Below, one piece after another: positions 1 to 5,656 of a DNA stretch of 5,656 nt. A program made the translations under genes and the position numbers. Every line of letters begins with the position of its first letter. The stretch's first letter is position 1. Under the pieces are notes generated by a model that saw only the letters and a program-made list of their open reading frames with translations, was not told where the DNA came from and did not search any database. Source of the DNA: Cyanobacteriota bacterium (lineage in GTDB: Bacteria > Cyanobacteriota > Cyanobacteriia > Phormidesmidales > Phormidesmidaceae); contig JAQCHG010000148.1 of NCBI GenBank assembly GCA_027619675.1, forward strand, positions 1 to 5,656, given 5' to 3'.

Positions 1-975
1 ATTGAAGGATATAAACCGGGCAACAACAGCCTAGACAATTGGGCTATCCAAGTCACGGGTAACCACCGGGAACTGAACCAATTTTTGCTGGACCATGGTG
101 TCTACCGAGCCACCGACTGGGCCATCCTCAACGACACCCCGGTGGAGCAACTGCCCCGCATCCTGGGGGAATTTCACACCCTCAGTCGGGTCGAGGTGGC
201 CCAAGCTCAAACCCTGCTTGATCGCTACCACCAAGTCTATCGCCGCGATCGCCTCCTACAGCGGGAAAGTGGCCAAGGGGGCCGCTGCCGACCCCCCACC
301 CATGCCCAACTGCAACGCATTGATGCTAGTCAATCGGCCACGGCGGTATTGGTGCAACTGCAAATCTTGGCCCAATGGCTGCGGGACTACCGCATCTATG
401 CCCGAGGGGGCCTACCCTACCGCGAAACCCTAGATCCGGCCATGGAGGGGCCGGAGCCCATGGCCCCCGAACCAGATGAGGCAGAACAACTGCAAAGGGA
501 GTTTTTACAGCGCTATCGCCAACAATTAGATCAAGGACTGGCAGCAGCCACAGCAGCAGTATTGAACCAATATTGTCAACGGCTGGGGCGCAAAGACCCC
601 CGCAAGCAGGCGCATTTCTTAAAAGCCTTGGCCCTGTTCCACTGTCAAGGGGAATCCATGGGGGCGATCGCCCGCCAAGTGGGCCTCACCACCCAGGTGC
701 AAGTCACTCGCCTGATGGCCCTGAAGCGCCTGCGCACCGATATTCGTGACACCCTACTGCCCCGGCTGCAAGCCGACGTGCGGGAGGCGGTGTTAGACAT
801 TACCTCCATCGAGCGCCTCCACACCATTGACACGTTGCTCAGTCAGTATCTGGCTGAAGCTGTGGATGAACTCGTGCAAGAAGCCGAATCGGAAGCAAAA
901 GATCCCAAGAAACGTATCCCCCGCAGCACCCTGGCGCGACAGGTCTGCGAAAGTGTCCACCACTTAATGACTTAG
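1..975 (+). CDS. Sigma-70-like regulator of cyanobacterial type, 5' end missing
   Basis: The frame is open from the first base, so this is the last 324 residues of a longer protein; the TTG at 85 lies inside it and is not a credible start. The N-terminal part visible here (about residues 12-45) carries the DNWAIQ / HRELNQFLLDHGVYRATDWA pattern, followed by long charged helices. I recognise this pattern from a conserved cyanobacterial family annotated either as hypothetical or as sigma-70 family RNA polymerase sigma factor, usually next to DUF1822 genes. Around residues 212-245 (bases 635-735) the stretch SMGAIARQVGLTTQVQVTR followed by LMALKRLRTDIR looks like a helix-turn-helix of sigma region 4 type. 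A Glu/Lys-rich helical tail ends in LMT and TAG. Inferred role: promoter recognition or another DNA-binding regulatory job. Core sigma region 2 is not visible, so true sigma activity is unproven. The next gene follows after a short gap and is probably co-transcribed. Family recognition is fairly sure; function is not. Confidence 0.78.
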   Translation: MEGYKPGNNSLDNWAIQVTGNHRELNQFLLDHGVYRATDWAILNDTPVEQLPRILGEFHTLSRVEVAQAQTLLDRYHQVYRRDRLLQRESGQGGRCRPPTHAQLQRIDASQSATAVLVQLQILAQWLRDYRIYARGGLPYRETLDPAMEGPEPMAPEPDEAEQLQREFLQRYRQQLDQGLAAATAAVLNQYCQRLGRKDPRKQAHFLKALALFHCQGESMGAIARQVGLTTQVQVTRLMALKRLRTDIRDTLLPRLQADVREAVLDITSIERLHTIDTLLSQYLAEAVDELVQEAESEAKDPKKRIPRSTLARQVCESVHHLMT

Positions 976-1031
976 GTCCTGTCAGTCCCATGTTTTTTCC
1001 CCGTATCTGTCCTAACGCTGAGTCTGCCACC

Positions 1032-2162
1032 ATGGCTTCTGATATTTTCCCCAACAACTTTGACTCCCTGGGTGACGCTGTCCCGCTTCCCCCAGAGGCT
1101 GTGGATTGGGCTATTCAAATGAGTCACTTTCTGCCAGAAGGGGCTGATCCCTGGCCCACCTATCTGCGATCGCTGGCCCTGAAGGGGGTGCAAACCTGGT
1201 TAGAAGGGGGAGATGGTCACCTCGCTGTTCACCTCAACGGCCATCGTCCCCCCGATGACACCCCTAGCCTGCGGGTCAATGGTTTTCGTCTGGGGGTGGC
1301 GGTTCAGGGTAGCCTCACCACCCCAGAAGTGACCTTGCCCCGCCCCGCTTTGATGGGGCCAGAGCCCGTCCATCTGTGGATTTGGGTGGAGGTGCAGGAA
1401 GAATTGGAAATGGTCCAGATTCGGGGCGGCCTGCGGGCAGATCAAGTGGCCGCCCAAGCCCAGGGCCTCGACACCATGGGAGCCGTGACCGTACCCATCA
1501 CCGCCTTCACCGTCTCCCCTGACCGCATCCTGCTCTATCTGCGGCACCTGGAGCCCGAACATCTGCTAGTCCCCATGGGGACATCCCAAACCGCGATCGC
1601 CCCCACCATGTCAACGCGGCCCGAGGCGGCCCTGATCCCCTGGACCCAGCCAGTGCTGAATGTGGGTAAATGGTTGAATAACCAACTGGATGCGGTGGCA
1701 GAACAGTTTGCTTGGACCCTATTGGCTCCCCGTGCCCCCGCCTTTGCCCTGCGCTCTCCGGCCCAGGAGCTAGAGGTGATTTTGGCGGAGGTGGAACCCT
1801 TAGGGTTGGCGGTGCCGCCTCGGGCGCGGGCGGGGTATACGGAGCAGGCGATCGCGGGCATTCCCCTGCGGATCTATGCCCTCACCTGGAGTTTGGTGGA
1901 GACATCGGGACCGGAATGGAGTCTGACCCTGTTTGTCGGCCCCATCCCCAACGAAACCTTGCCGCCAGGGCTAGAATTGCGCATTCGCGACAGCGAAGGG
2001 GTGATTGCCCATCAACAGTTCACCGCTGACACCGCCGCCACCTACCTCTATGGCCAGGTGTTTGGTCGCTGGGACGAAACCTTCTGGGTGGACTTGTTTC
2101 TGCCTGGTAGTCCCGCCCTGTCCCTGCCGGCCTTTGGCTTTGATCCCCAATCGGATACCTAA
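1032..2162 (+). CDS. DUF1822 family protein
   Basis: A predicted soluble protein of 376 residues from ATG 1032 (390 from the in-frame ATG 990). It has no signal peptide or clear membrane helix. Near the N-terminus, VPLPPEAVDWAIQ followed by a YLRSLALKGVQTWL helix matches the usual start of cyanobacterial DUF1822 proteins (in relatives, roughly YLNTLAVWVVNxYL). Further hallmarks are LNVGKWLNNQLDAV in the middle and a C-terminal beta-rich part with GIPLRIYALTW, LPPGLELRIRDSEG and the aromatic end FGRWDETFWVDLFLP. The function of the family is unknown. I prefer ATG 1032 because it leaves about 18 residues before the conserved block, as in relatives, and has a weak GAG at 1020-1022. ATG 990 begins only 14 bases after the upstream TAG but has no ribosome-binding site. 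The gene lies between the sigma-like gene and the CHAT-CHASE2 gene, a neighbourhood I recall from other cyanobacteria, so a shared pathway is likely. Family call good, start uncertain. Confidence 0.85.
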   Translation: MASDIFPNNFDSLGDAVPLPPEAVDWAIQMSHFLPEGADPWPTYLRSLALKGVQTWLEGGDGHLAVHLNGHRPPDDTPSLRVNGFRLGVAVQGSLTTPEVTLPRPALMGPEPVHLWIWVEVQEELEMVQIRGGLRADQVAAQAQGLDTMGAVTVPITAFTVSPDRILLYLRHLEPEHLLVPMGTSQTAIAPTMSTRPEAALIPWTQPVLNVGKWLNNQLDAVAEQFAWTLLAPRAPAFALRSPAQELEVILAEVEPLGLAVPPRARAGYTEQAIAGIPLRIYALTWSLVETSGPEWSLTLFVGPIPNETLPPGLELRIRDSEGVIAHQQFTADTAATYLYGQVFGRWDETFWVDLFLPGSPALSLPAFGFDPQSDT

Positions 2163-2163
2163 T

Positions 2164-2223
2164 GGAGGGTTCACAATTGAGAATTCAAAATTGAGAATTC
2201 AAAATTCAAAATTCAAACCCTCC
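2164..2223. other. Inverted repeat enclosing the intergenic heptamer array
   Basis: GGAGGGTT (2164-2171) is a perfect 8-base reverse complement of AACCCTCC (2216-2223). The arms enclose a 44-base AT-rich loop, itself able to pair because it contains GAATTC palindromes and alternating AATTG/AATTC units. The left arm starts one base after the DUF1822 stop codon and the right arm ends 17 bases before the ATG of the CHAT-CHASE2 gene. No run of T follows the right arm, so a classic intrinsic terminator is not supported. An mRNA hairpin that stabilises, processes or separates the two messages is possible. The arms could also mark the ends of a small mobile repeat unit. Confidence 0.55.
2174..2215. 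repeat. Tandem heptamer repeat, six units
   Basis: Six adjoining 7-base units follow the pattern NAATTSA: CAATTGA, GAATTCA, AAATTGA, GAATTCA, AAATTCA, AAATTCA. The last two are identical and the earlier ones vary at positions 1 and 6. Such short tandemly repeated heptamers between genes are a known feature of filamentous cyanobacterial genomes (STRR-type repeats). The array is strikingly AT-rich against GC-rich surroundings and occupies most of the gap between the DUF1822 and CHAT-CHASE2 genes. Copy number may vary between strains. Confidence 0.8.
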
Positions 2224-2240
2224 CTTAAAGCACATTGGCC

Positions 2241-4646
2241 ATGACTTACCAACTAACGGTACAAAAGGTGGAGCAAACCTGCCTCTTTACCCTGACCTGG
2301 GGGCGGGGTCAAAAGCTCCACGCCACGGTGCCCTATCCCCCGATTCTGGATCGGGTCTATCGCCAGTGGCAGCGGGCCTACCTCGATTTTTATCAACAGA
2401 GTGATCAACCCGCCCTGCGGGGCCGCCCTGGCGCGGTGGGGCAGGTGATAGCCCAAACAGTGGACCGCCACAGCCAACTGGTGCAGGCGGAGGCGCGGCT
2501 GTTGTCGGAATTTCACCGCTGGTTACGCCATGGCGAACTGTACGAGATTCGCCGCTGCCTCGGGCAGCGCCCCACCCCTGACCCCGGAGACCTCTTCCTC
2601 ACCTGCTATCCCCTCGCCCTGGCCCGCCTTCCCTGGGAAGCTTGGGAAATTGGGACAGAGTTTGGCCGTGCCCCAGTCCACATTTTGCGGACACCGATGC
2701 GGATGCAGGGGGCTCCCCCCACGCCCCGCCGCCGCTATCGAGCGCGGGTGCTGGTGATTCTTGGCGATGACACGGGCATTGGTCTATCGGGTGATCGCCA
2801 AGCCCTGGATAGTTTGAGTCATCTGGTGGATGTGACCATCATTGGCTGGACGCCGGGGCAAGATACCGTCGCCCTGAAGCGGGCCATTTGTGAGGCGATC
2901 GCCGACCCCATCGGGTGGGATGTGCTGTTCTTTGCGGGCCACAGCAACGAGGCGGACTTGGTGGACGGGGTGATCTATGTCGCCCCTAAAACCGCCCTGT
3001 CCATCCGGGAACTCACCCCGTCCCTAGAAACCGCCCAGGCCCAGGGGCTACAGTTTGCCCTATTCAACTCCTGTAGCGGCCTCAATATTGCTGATGCCCT
3101 GGTGAATTTGGGCCTAAGTCAGGTGGCGGTGATGCGGGAACCCATCCACAACGCCGTGGCCCTGGTGTTTGTGCGGCAGTTTCTCCAGGCCCTGGCCCGC
3201 CACGAACATGTGCAGGCAGCCCTGGCTACCGCCTGCCGCCACCTAAAGCTCGATCAGCAAATCACCTATCCGTCTGCCTATCTAATCCCGTCCCTATTTC
3301 GCCATCCAGATTCCGTTCCCTTTCGCATTGAACCCCGTAGTTGGCGACAGGTTCTGGGCCGTTGGCTGCCCGGTCGCCGTCAAGCAGCGGCCCTGGCGGC
3401 GGTGGCGGTGCTGAGCGTGGTGCCAACGGTGCGGGAGTCGCTGCTGTCGGGTCGCTTGCTGGCCCAGGCCATGTACCGCAATCTCACCGGGCAACTGCCC
3501 ACAGCACCCCCGCCCGTAGTGCTGGTGCAAATTGATGATGCCTCCATTCGGCAATCGCCCCTGCTCAATCCCCCCACCCCCATTAGCCAGCAATATCTCG
3601 CAGATCTCGTCACAGTCCTCGGGGAGGCTGAGGCCCCAGTAATCGGTATTGATTACTGGCTAGATCGGCAACAGCCTGAGCAATCCATCTCCCTAGCCCG
3701 TGCAGTCAAAACAACTATTGACCGTAGTCAGGCCTGGTTGGTATTTGGGGCGGTGCTCGAAAATCAGCAAGAGGTGGGCGTCAATCCAGCCAGTGAGGTG
3801 TTTGATCCCAACTGGGCCATGGTGGGCTACACCAACACGCCCGAAAGCTACCTAGCCCTGCCGTGGGACCACCCCCCCTGTGCCCAAACCTGTCCCTTTG
3901 CATATCTGCTGGCGTTGATTGCCCGTTACGAGACACAAAACCCCATTGTTTATCCGACTTTGGAAAACAATAGACCGTTACGCCCTGCGTTGCTCTCAGC
4001 CCTGTGGCCCAGTCAAGATCCGGTTCTGCAACAGCTACAACAGGTCCGCATTCACCCCGTGACAGCGATGAGCGGAATCTTGCGTCAGCGCTGGCTGCGC
4101 CCCATTGTGGATTATTCTTTGCCCCCCGACCAGGTTTTTGTGCGGATCTCAGCTTACGAATTGTTAGAGGGAAAGTATGAAACCCACTGGTCCCAGTTAG
4201 AGCAGGCCCAAGTGGTTTTAATTGGTGGGGTGGATTATGTGGAAGGGGGGGTGGAGTTACGAGATACCGACCTAGATTACAATCCCCCCGCGATCGCCTA
4301 TTGGCGACAGCGTCGGCGAGACAACAGTCAAAGTGACTATTTTGCTGGAGTTGAACGGATCGCCTATAACGTGCATCACTTTCTGCACACCCACCTGATT
4401 ATTCCTGTTCCCAACCTATGGATGGTAGGAGTCGCCACTATCCTAGGCGCTAGTCTCAGACTATCGGTGATTACCCCATCTATATCGCGATCTCGGGGAC
4501 TGCAATACCTCGCCTTGGGGACTGCGGGCTATGGCCTGATTTGTTTGCAAAGCATGATCTGGAGTCCGGTTTTGCTGCCGTGGTTGCTCCCCAGCGCCAC
4601 CGTCTGGATTTATCTTTTACCTACCCTATGGAGACCCTCCCGATGA
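2241..4646 (+). CDS. CHAT-CHASE2 membrane protein (caspase-like protease domain plus extracytoplasmic sensor)
   Basis: An 801-residue protein from ATG 2241; the in-frame TTG 2235 adds only two residues, and neither start has a strong ribosome-binding site. The N-terminal ~360 residues form a CHAT domain of the caspase/separase-like fold, with LPWEAW at 130-135, a strand RARVLVILGDD, the catalytic-type His234 in FFAGHSNE and Cys278 in LFNSCSGL. A basic linker (LPGRRQ) leads to a first short hydrophobic segment near 382-396. CHASE2 follows, with the signature VVLVQIDDASI from 426 and IGIDYWLD further on, reaching about 720. Three hydrophobic segments near 726-745, 754-774 and 776-798 are typical of CHASE2 C-termini, and the basic end RPSR suggests a cytoplasmic C-terminus. 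Predicted topology: CHAT in the cytoplasm, CHASE2 outside the plasma membrane. CHASE2 more often feeds a cyclase or kinase; here the output is a putative cysteine protease. Substrate and ligand are unknown. The stop overlaps the next start (ATGA), suggesting translational coupling. Confidence 0.9.
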   Translation: MTYQLTVQKVEQTCLFTLTWGRGQKLHATVPYPPILDRVYRQWQRAYLDFYQQSDQPALRGRPGAVGQVIAQTVDRHSQLVQAEARLLSEFHRWLRHGELYEIRRCLGQRPTPDPGDLFLTCYPLALARLPWEAWEIGTEFGRAPVHILRTPMRMQGAPPTPRRRYRARVLVILGDDTGIGLSGDRQALDSLSHLVDVTIIGWTPGQDTVALKRAICEAIADPIGWDVLFFAGHSNEADLVDGVIYVAPKTALSIRELTPSLETAQAQGLQFALFNSCSGLNIADALVNLGLSQVAVMREPIHNAVALVFVRQFLQALARHEHVQAALATACRHLKLDQQITYPSAYLIPSLFRHPDSVPFRIEPRSWRQVLGRWLPGRRQAAALAAVAVLSVVPTVRESLLSGRLLAQAMYRNLTGQLPTAPPPVVLVQIDDASIRQSPLLNPPTPISQQYLADLVTVLGEAEAPVIGIDYWLDRQQPEQSISLARAVKTTIDRSQAWLVFGAVLENQQEVGVNPASEVFDPNWAMVGYTNTPESYLALPWDHPPCAQTCPFAYLLALIARYETQNPIVYPTLENNRPLRPALLSALWPSQDPVLQQLQQVRIHPVTAMSGILRQRWLRPIVDYSLPPDQVFVRISAYELLEGKYETHWSQLEQAQVVLIGGVDYVEGGVELRDTDLDYNPPAIAYWRQRRRDNSQSDYFAGVERIAYNVHHFLHTHLIIPVPNLWMVGVATILGASLRLSVITPSISRSRGLQYLALGTAGYGLICLQSMIWSPVLLPWLLPSATVWIYLLPTLWRPSR
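4630..4633 (+). promoter_or_regulatory. Ribosome-binding site for the ATGA-overlap start
   Basis: GGAG lies inside the last codons of the CHAT-CHASE2 gene, with nine bases between it and ATG 4643. The spacing supports initiation at 4643, coupled to termination of the upstream gene. It competes with the AAGGA element at 4769 as the signal that decides the start of the exported protein. Confidence 0.5.
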
Positions 4647-5494
4647 TCCTTCCAAAACTCTGCTTTGACTTCATTTCAGTCCTGTCAGCCTCCATAACTG
4701 GGGATAATGGATTTATTGGCCCGTTTTCCATAGGGGAAGAATTGTCCTCTGGGCTCAGATCAATTCACAAGGATGATGGATATGGACAAACGTCTATCCG
4801 ACATAGGCGCTATGAGCAGTTAACAACGGTGGGTTTAGCTACCGCTATGATTGTGGGCGGCTTCAGCACCAGTGTCAGTGCCCAGGCTTTAAACCCATCA
4901 GCATCATTTTTAGATTGGCTCTTAACTCGCAATGGCGATGAGTCAGAATCTCCTGGCATCAAGCGGGGTGATGATTACTGCATTGTCTCCGTGCCTCCAG
5001 GGGTAGTGGAGGAGATTTGGAGCGATCGCCCCGTTTTTCTGATCCAGGGATCGCATCGCCGCTTAGCTATTTTTGAAGGGGATAGCGACACCCCCCTGTG
5101 GACCTATCCTGTTAATGACCAGGCCGCTGTGGTGTATAGCGGACCTGATCTGGAGCCAGGTCAGGTGTACACTTTCCGCGCCCAGCATGTTGATTTCCCC
5201 AACAGCATTTATGAGTCTCGCCAATTTCAGGTGGTGAGTGACTTACAACAGCAGGCGATCGCCCGGTCATTGACAGCAGTGGAGGCGGCTGTCGTGGCTG
5301 AGGGGGGTGACCCAGCCGCTGTGGCGATCGCCCGTGCCGATTATTTCTGGGTGCGGGGATTTGAGGCGGATGCTTGGCGCGAGATGGCGGTGGCCCAGCA
5401 ACTATCCCCCGCTGCTGCTGAAGCGGTAGAGTTTGCCTACACCCAACTTTGCGGCACCTCCACGCAGCCCTCGTCTAGCTTGCAAGGCGAGTAG
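4643..5494 (+). CDS. Exported protein with beta-rich domain and helical tail; start uncertain
   Basis: A frame of 283 residues from ATG 4643, which overlaps the upstream TGA as ATGA. A classical signal peptide is visible but begins late: basic RHRRYEQL, a hydrophobic stretch at about 61-77 and a VSA-QA cleavage site near residue 80. The mature part has a beta-rich block (about 113-200; VPPGVVEEIW, RPVFLIQG, TPLWTYPV, LEPGQVYTFRAQ) that resembles Ig-like or DUF928-type exported cyanobacterial proteins. A helical tail follows (about 203-268), where ARADYFWVRGFEADAWREMAVA looks like a TPR-type hairpin. Cys113 and Cys270 bracket the mature domain and could pair. About 57 residues before the hydrophobic core is unusually long for a signal peptide, and bases 4647-4770 look richer in A/T than the neighbouring coding sequence. 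The true start may therefore be TTG 4742, or the frame may have been shifted near 4785-4820. Probably periplasmic or surface, and probably linked to the CHASE2 sensor by position. Exact family not certain. Confidence 0.72.
   Translation: MILPKLCFDFISVLSASITGDNGFIGPFSIGEELSSGLRSIHKDDGYGQTSIRHRRYEQLTTVGLATAMIVGGFSTSVSAQALNPSASFLDWLLTRNGDESESPGIKRGDDYCIVSVPPGVVEEIWSDRPVFLIQGSHRRLAIFEGDSDTPLWTYPVNDQAAVVYSGPDLEPGQVYTFRAQHVDFPNSIYESRQFQVVSDLQQQAIARSLTAVEAAVVAEGGDPAAVAIARADYFWVRGFEADAWREMAVAQQLSPAAAEAVEFAYTQLCGTSTQPSSSLQGE
4769..4823 (+). other. Cryptic start with good ribosome-binding site and short out-of-frame leader
   Basis: AAGGA (4769-4773) stands eight bases before ATG 4782, better initiation geometry than that of any other start in the window. 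The reading frame, MDKRLSDIGAMSS, stops at TAA 4821-4823 after 13 residues. It does not share the frame of the exported protein it overlaps. ATG 4773 and ATG 4776 are in the same frame. Its basic opening MDKRLSD would make a natural n-region for the signal peptide that starts a few bases later in the other frame. Either it is the displaced real start of that gene after a one-base loss, or it is a small leader peptide, or it is chance. Confidence 0.35.
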
Positions 5495-5530
5495 CCCCCG
5501 CAGATCTGTCGTTGACGCCATTCTACGGTT

Positions 5531-5534
5531 GGAG
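5531..5534 (+). promoter_or_regulatory. Ribosome-binding site for the last gene
   Basis: GGAG is followed by eight bases and then ATG 5543, which is standard spacing. It supports the start of the partial exported protein at the right edge. The 48-base gap after the preceding stop holds this site and a small palindrome CAGATCTG (5501-5508), and no clear promoter or terminator, so co-transcription with the upstream gene is likely. Confidence 0.65.
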
Positions 5535-5542
5535 ATCGCCCC

Positions 5543-5656
5543 ATGCCCCGCCCCGCTAAGCTGCTCGGTTTTGCCCTGCTGGTGCCTGCGGTGCAATTGG
5601 TGGGTGGGTTGCAGCCGTTGCAGGCGGCGCGATCGGGTGGGGCGGCGAGGGACCGG
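5543..5656 (+). CDS. Exported protein, N-terminal fragment cut by the window end
   Basis: Thirty-eight codons are open to the last base. The start MPRPAKLLGFALLVPAVQLV has a basic n-region (Arg3, Lys6), a hydrophobic core and a likely signal peptidase I site after LQPLQA, before ARSGG. ATG 5543 is backed by GGAG at correct spacing, and codon use is GC-rich like the genes upstream. The visible part is too short to assign a family. In comparable cyanobacterial neighbourhoods this place may be taken by further exported proteins (DUF928-type, or large secretion/adhesion or CHAT-TPR proteins), but nothing here decides among these. It makes two exported products in a row after the membrane sensor. 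Confidence 0.7.
   Translation, partial: MPRPAKLLGFALLVPAVQLVGGLQPLQAARSGGAARDR

Larger units (their letters stand above)
245..5331. repeat. Dispersed HIP1 octamers (GCGATCGC), at least ten copies
   Basis: Perfect GCGATCGC copies begin at 245, 664, 1166, 1593, 1848, 2895, 4290, 5022, 5255 and 5324, roughly one per 570 bases and far above chance. All lie inside the coding sequences and none in the gaps. HIP1 is the well-known over-represented palindrome of many cyanobacterial genomes and supports the assignment of the window to that phylum. Every complete gene and the left-edge partial gene contain at least one copy, which argues against recent import of any of them from outside the cyanobacteria. 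Confidence 0.9.

Noticed and set aside
1200..1861. Long minus-strand open frames opposite the DUF1822 gene
   Set aside because: They are the expected antisense shadows of a GC-rich coding region; the products are low-complexity or unlike any family, and the plus-strand protein is clearly conserved.
2174..2215. CRISPR-like array
   Set aside because: Units are 7 bases, contiguous and without spacers; this is a simple tandem repeat.
2164..2223. Intrinsic terminator after the DUF1822 gene
   Set aside because: The inverted repeat has a 44-base loop and no T-run after the 3' arm, so it does not have terminator form.
2241..3320. CHAT protein as part of a type III-E CRISPR (Craspase) system
   Set aside because: No gRAMP/Cas7-11 gene, no repeat-spacer array and no TPR repeats before the CHAT domain; the fusion to CHASE2 indicates a membrane sensor instead.
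3294..3613. Minus-strand and alternative plus-strand frames over the linker and first membrane segment of the CHAT-CHASE2 gene
   Set aside because: Repetitive Gly/His- or Ser/Thr-rich products with no independent start signals, lying wholly inside a well-supported domain gene.
4665..4708. Possible promoter: TTGACT at 4665-4670 with GATAAT at 4703-4708
   Set aside because: The spacer is about 32 bases, far from the 16-18 needed, and no other -35 box fits GATAAT. An internal promoter here would fit the doubtful start of the exported protein but cannot be supported.
5512..5540. TTGACG as a -35 box before the last gene
   Set aside because: No -10-like hexamer at proper distance; the sequence there is ATCGCC.

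Overview
The window looks like chromosomal DNA of a fairly GC-rich, probably filamentous (Leptolyngbya/Nodosilinea-like) cyanobacterium. Two things point this way: at least ten copies of the palindromic octamer GCGATCGC (HIP1, the typical cyanobacterial dispersed octamer), and protein families that I know essentially only from cyanobacteria (DUF1822, and a large sigma-70-like family that sits beside it). The genus is a guess.

All genes lie on the plus strand and are closely spaced. In order: (1) the 3' part of a sigma-70-like regulator (1-975, 5' end outside the window); (2) a DUF1822 protein (about 1032-2162); (3) a roughly 70-base gap holding six tandem 7-base units inside an 8-bp inverted repeat; (4) an 801-residue membrane protein that joins an N-terminal CHAT caspase-like domain, with His and Cys of the catalytic pair present, to a CHASE2 sensor domain and C-terminal transmembrane helices (2241-4646); (5) an exported protein with a beta-rich domain and a helical tail, whose start overlaps the previous stop as ATGA (4643-5494) but whose true N-terminus is doubtful; (6) the first 38 codons of another exported protein (5543 to the window end). 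I see no tRNA, rRNA, CRISPR array, insertion sequence or phage gene.

Inferred working model: the CHASE2 part senses something outside the plasma membrane, possibly with the exported proteins encoded just downstream. The cytoplasmic CHAT domain then acts as a protease or protease-like output. The sigma-like protein and the DUF1822 protein would be its transcriptional partner, regulator or substrate. Sigma-like/DUF1822/CHAT-CHASE2 neighbourhoods recur in cyanobacteria as far as I recall, but I know of no established function, so this is the best candidate in the window for an undescribed system. The weakest points of the annotation are the starts of the DUF1822 gene and of the first exported protein.
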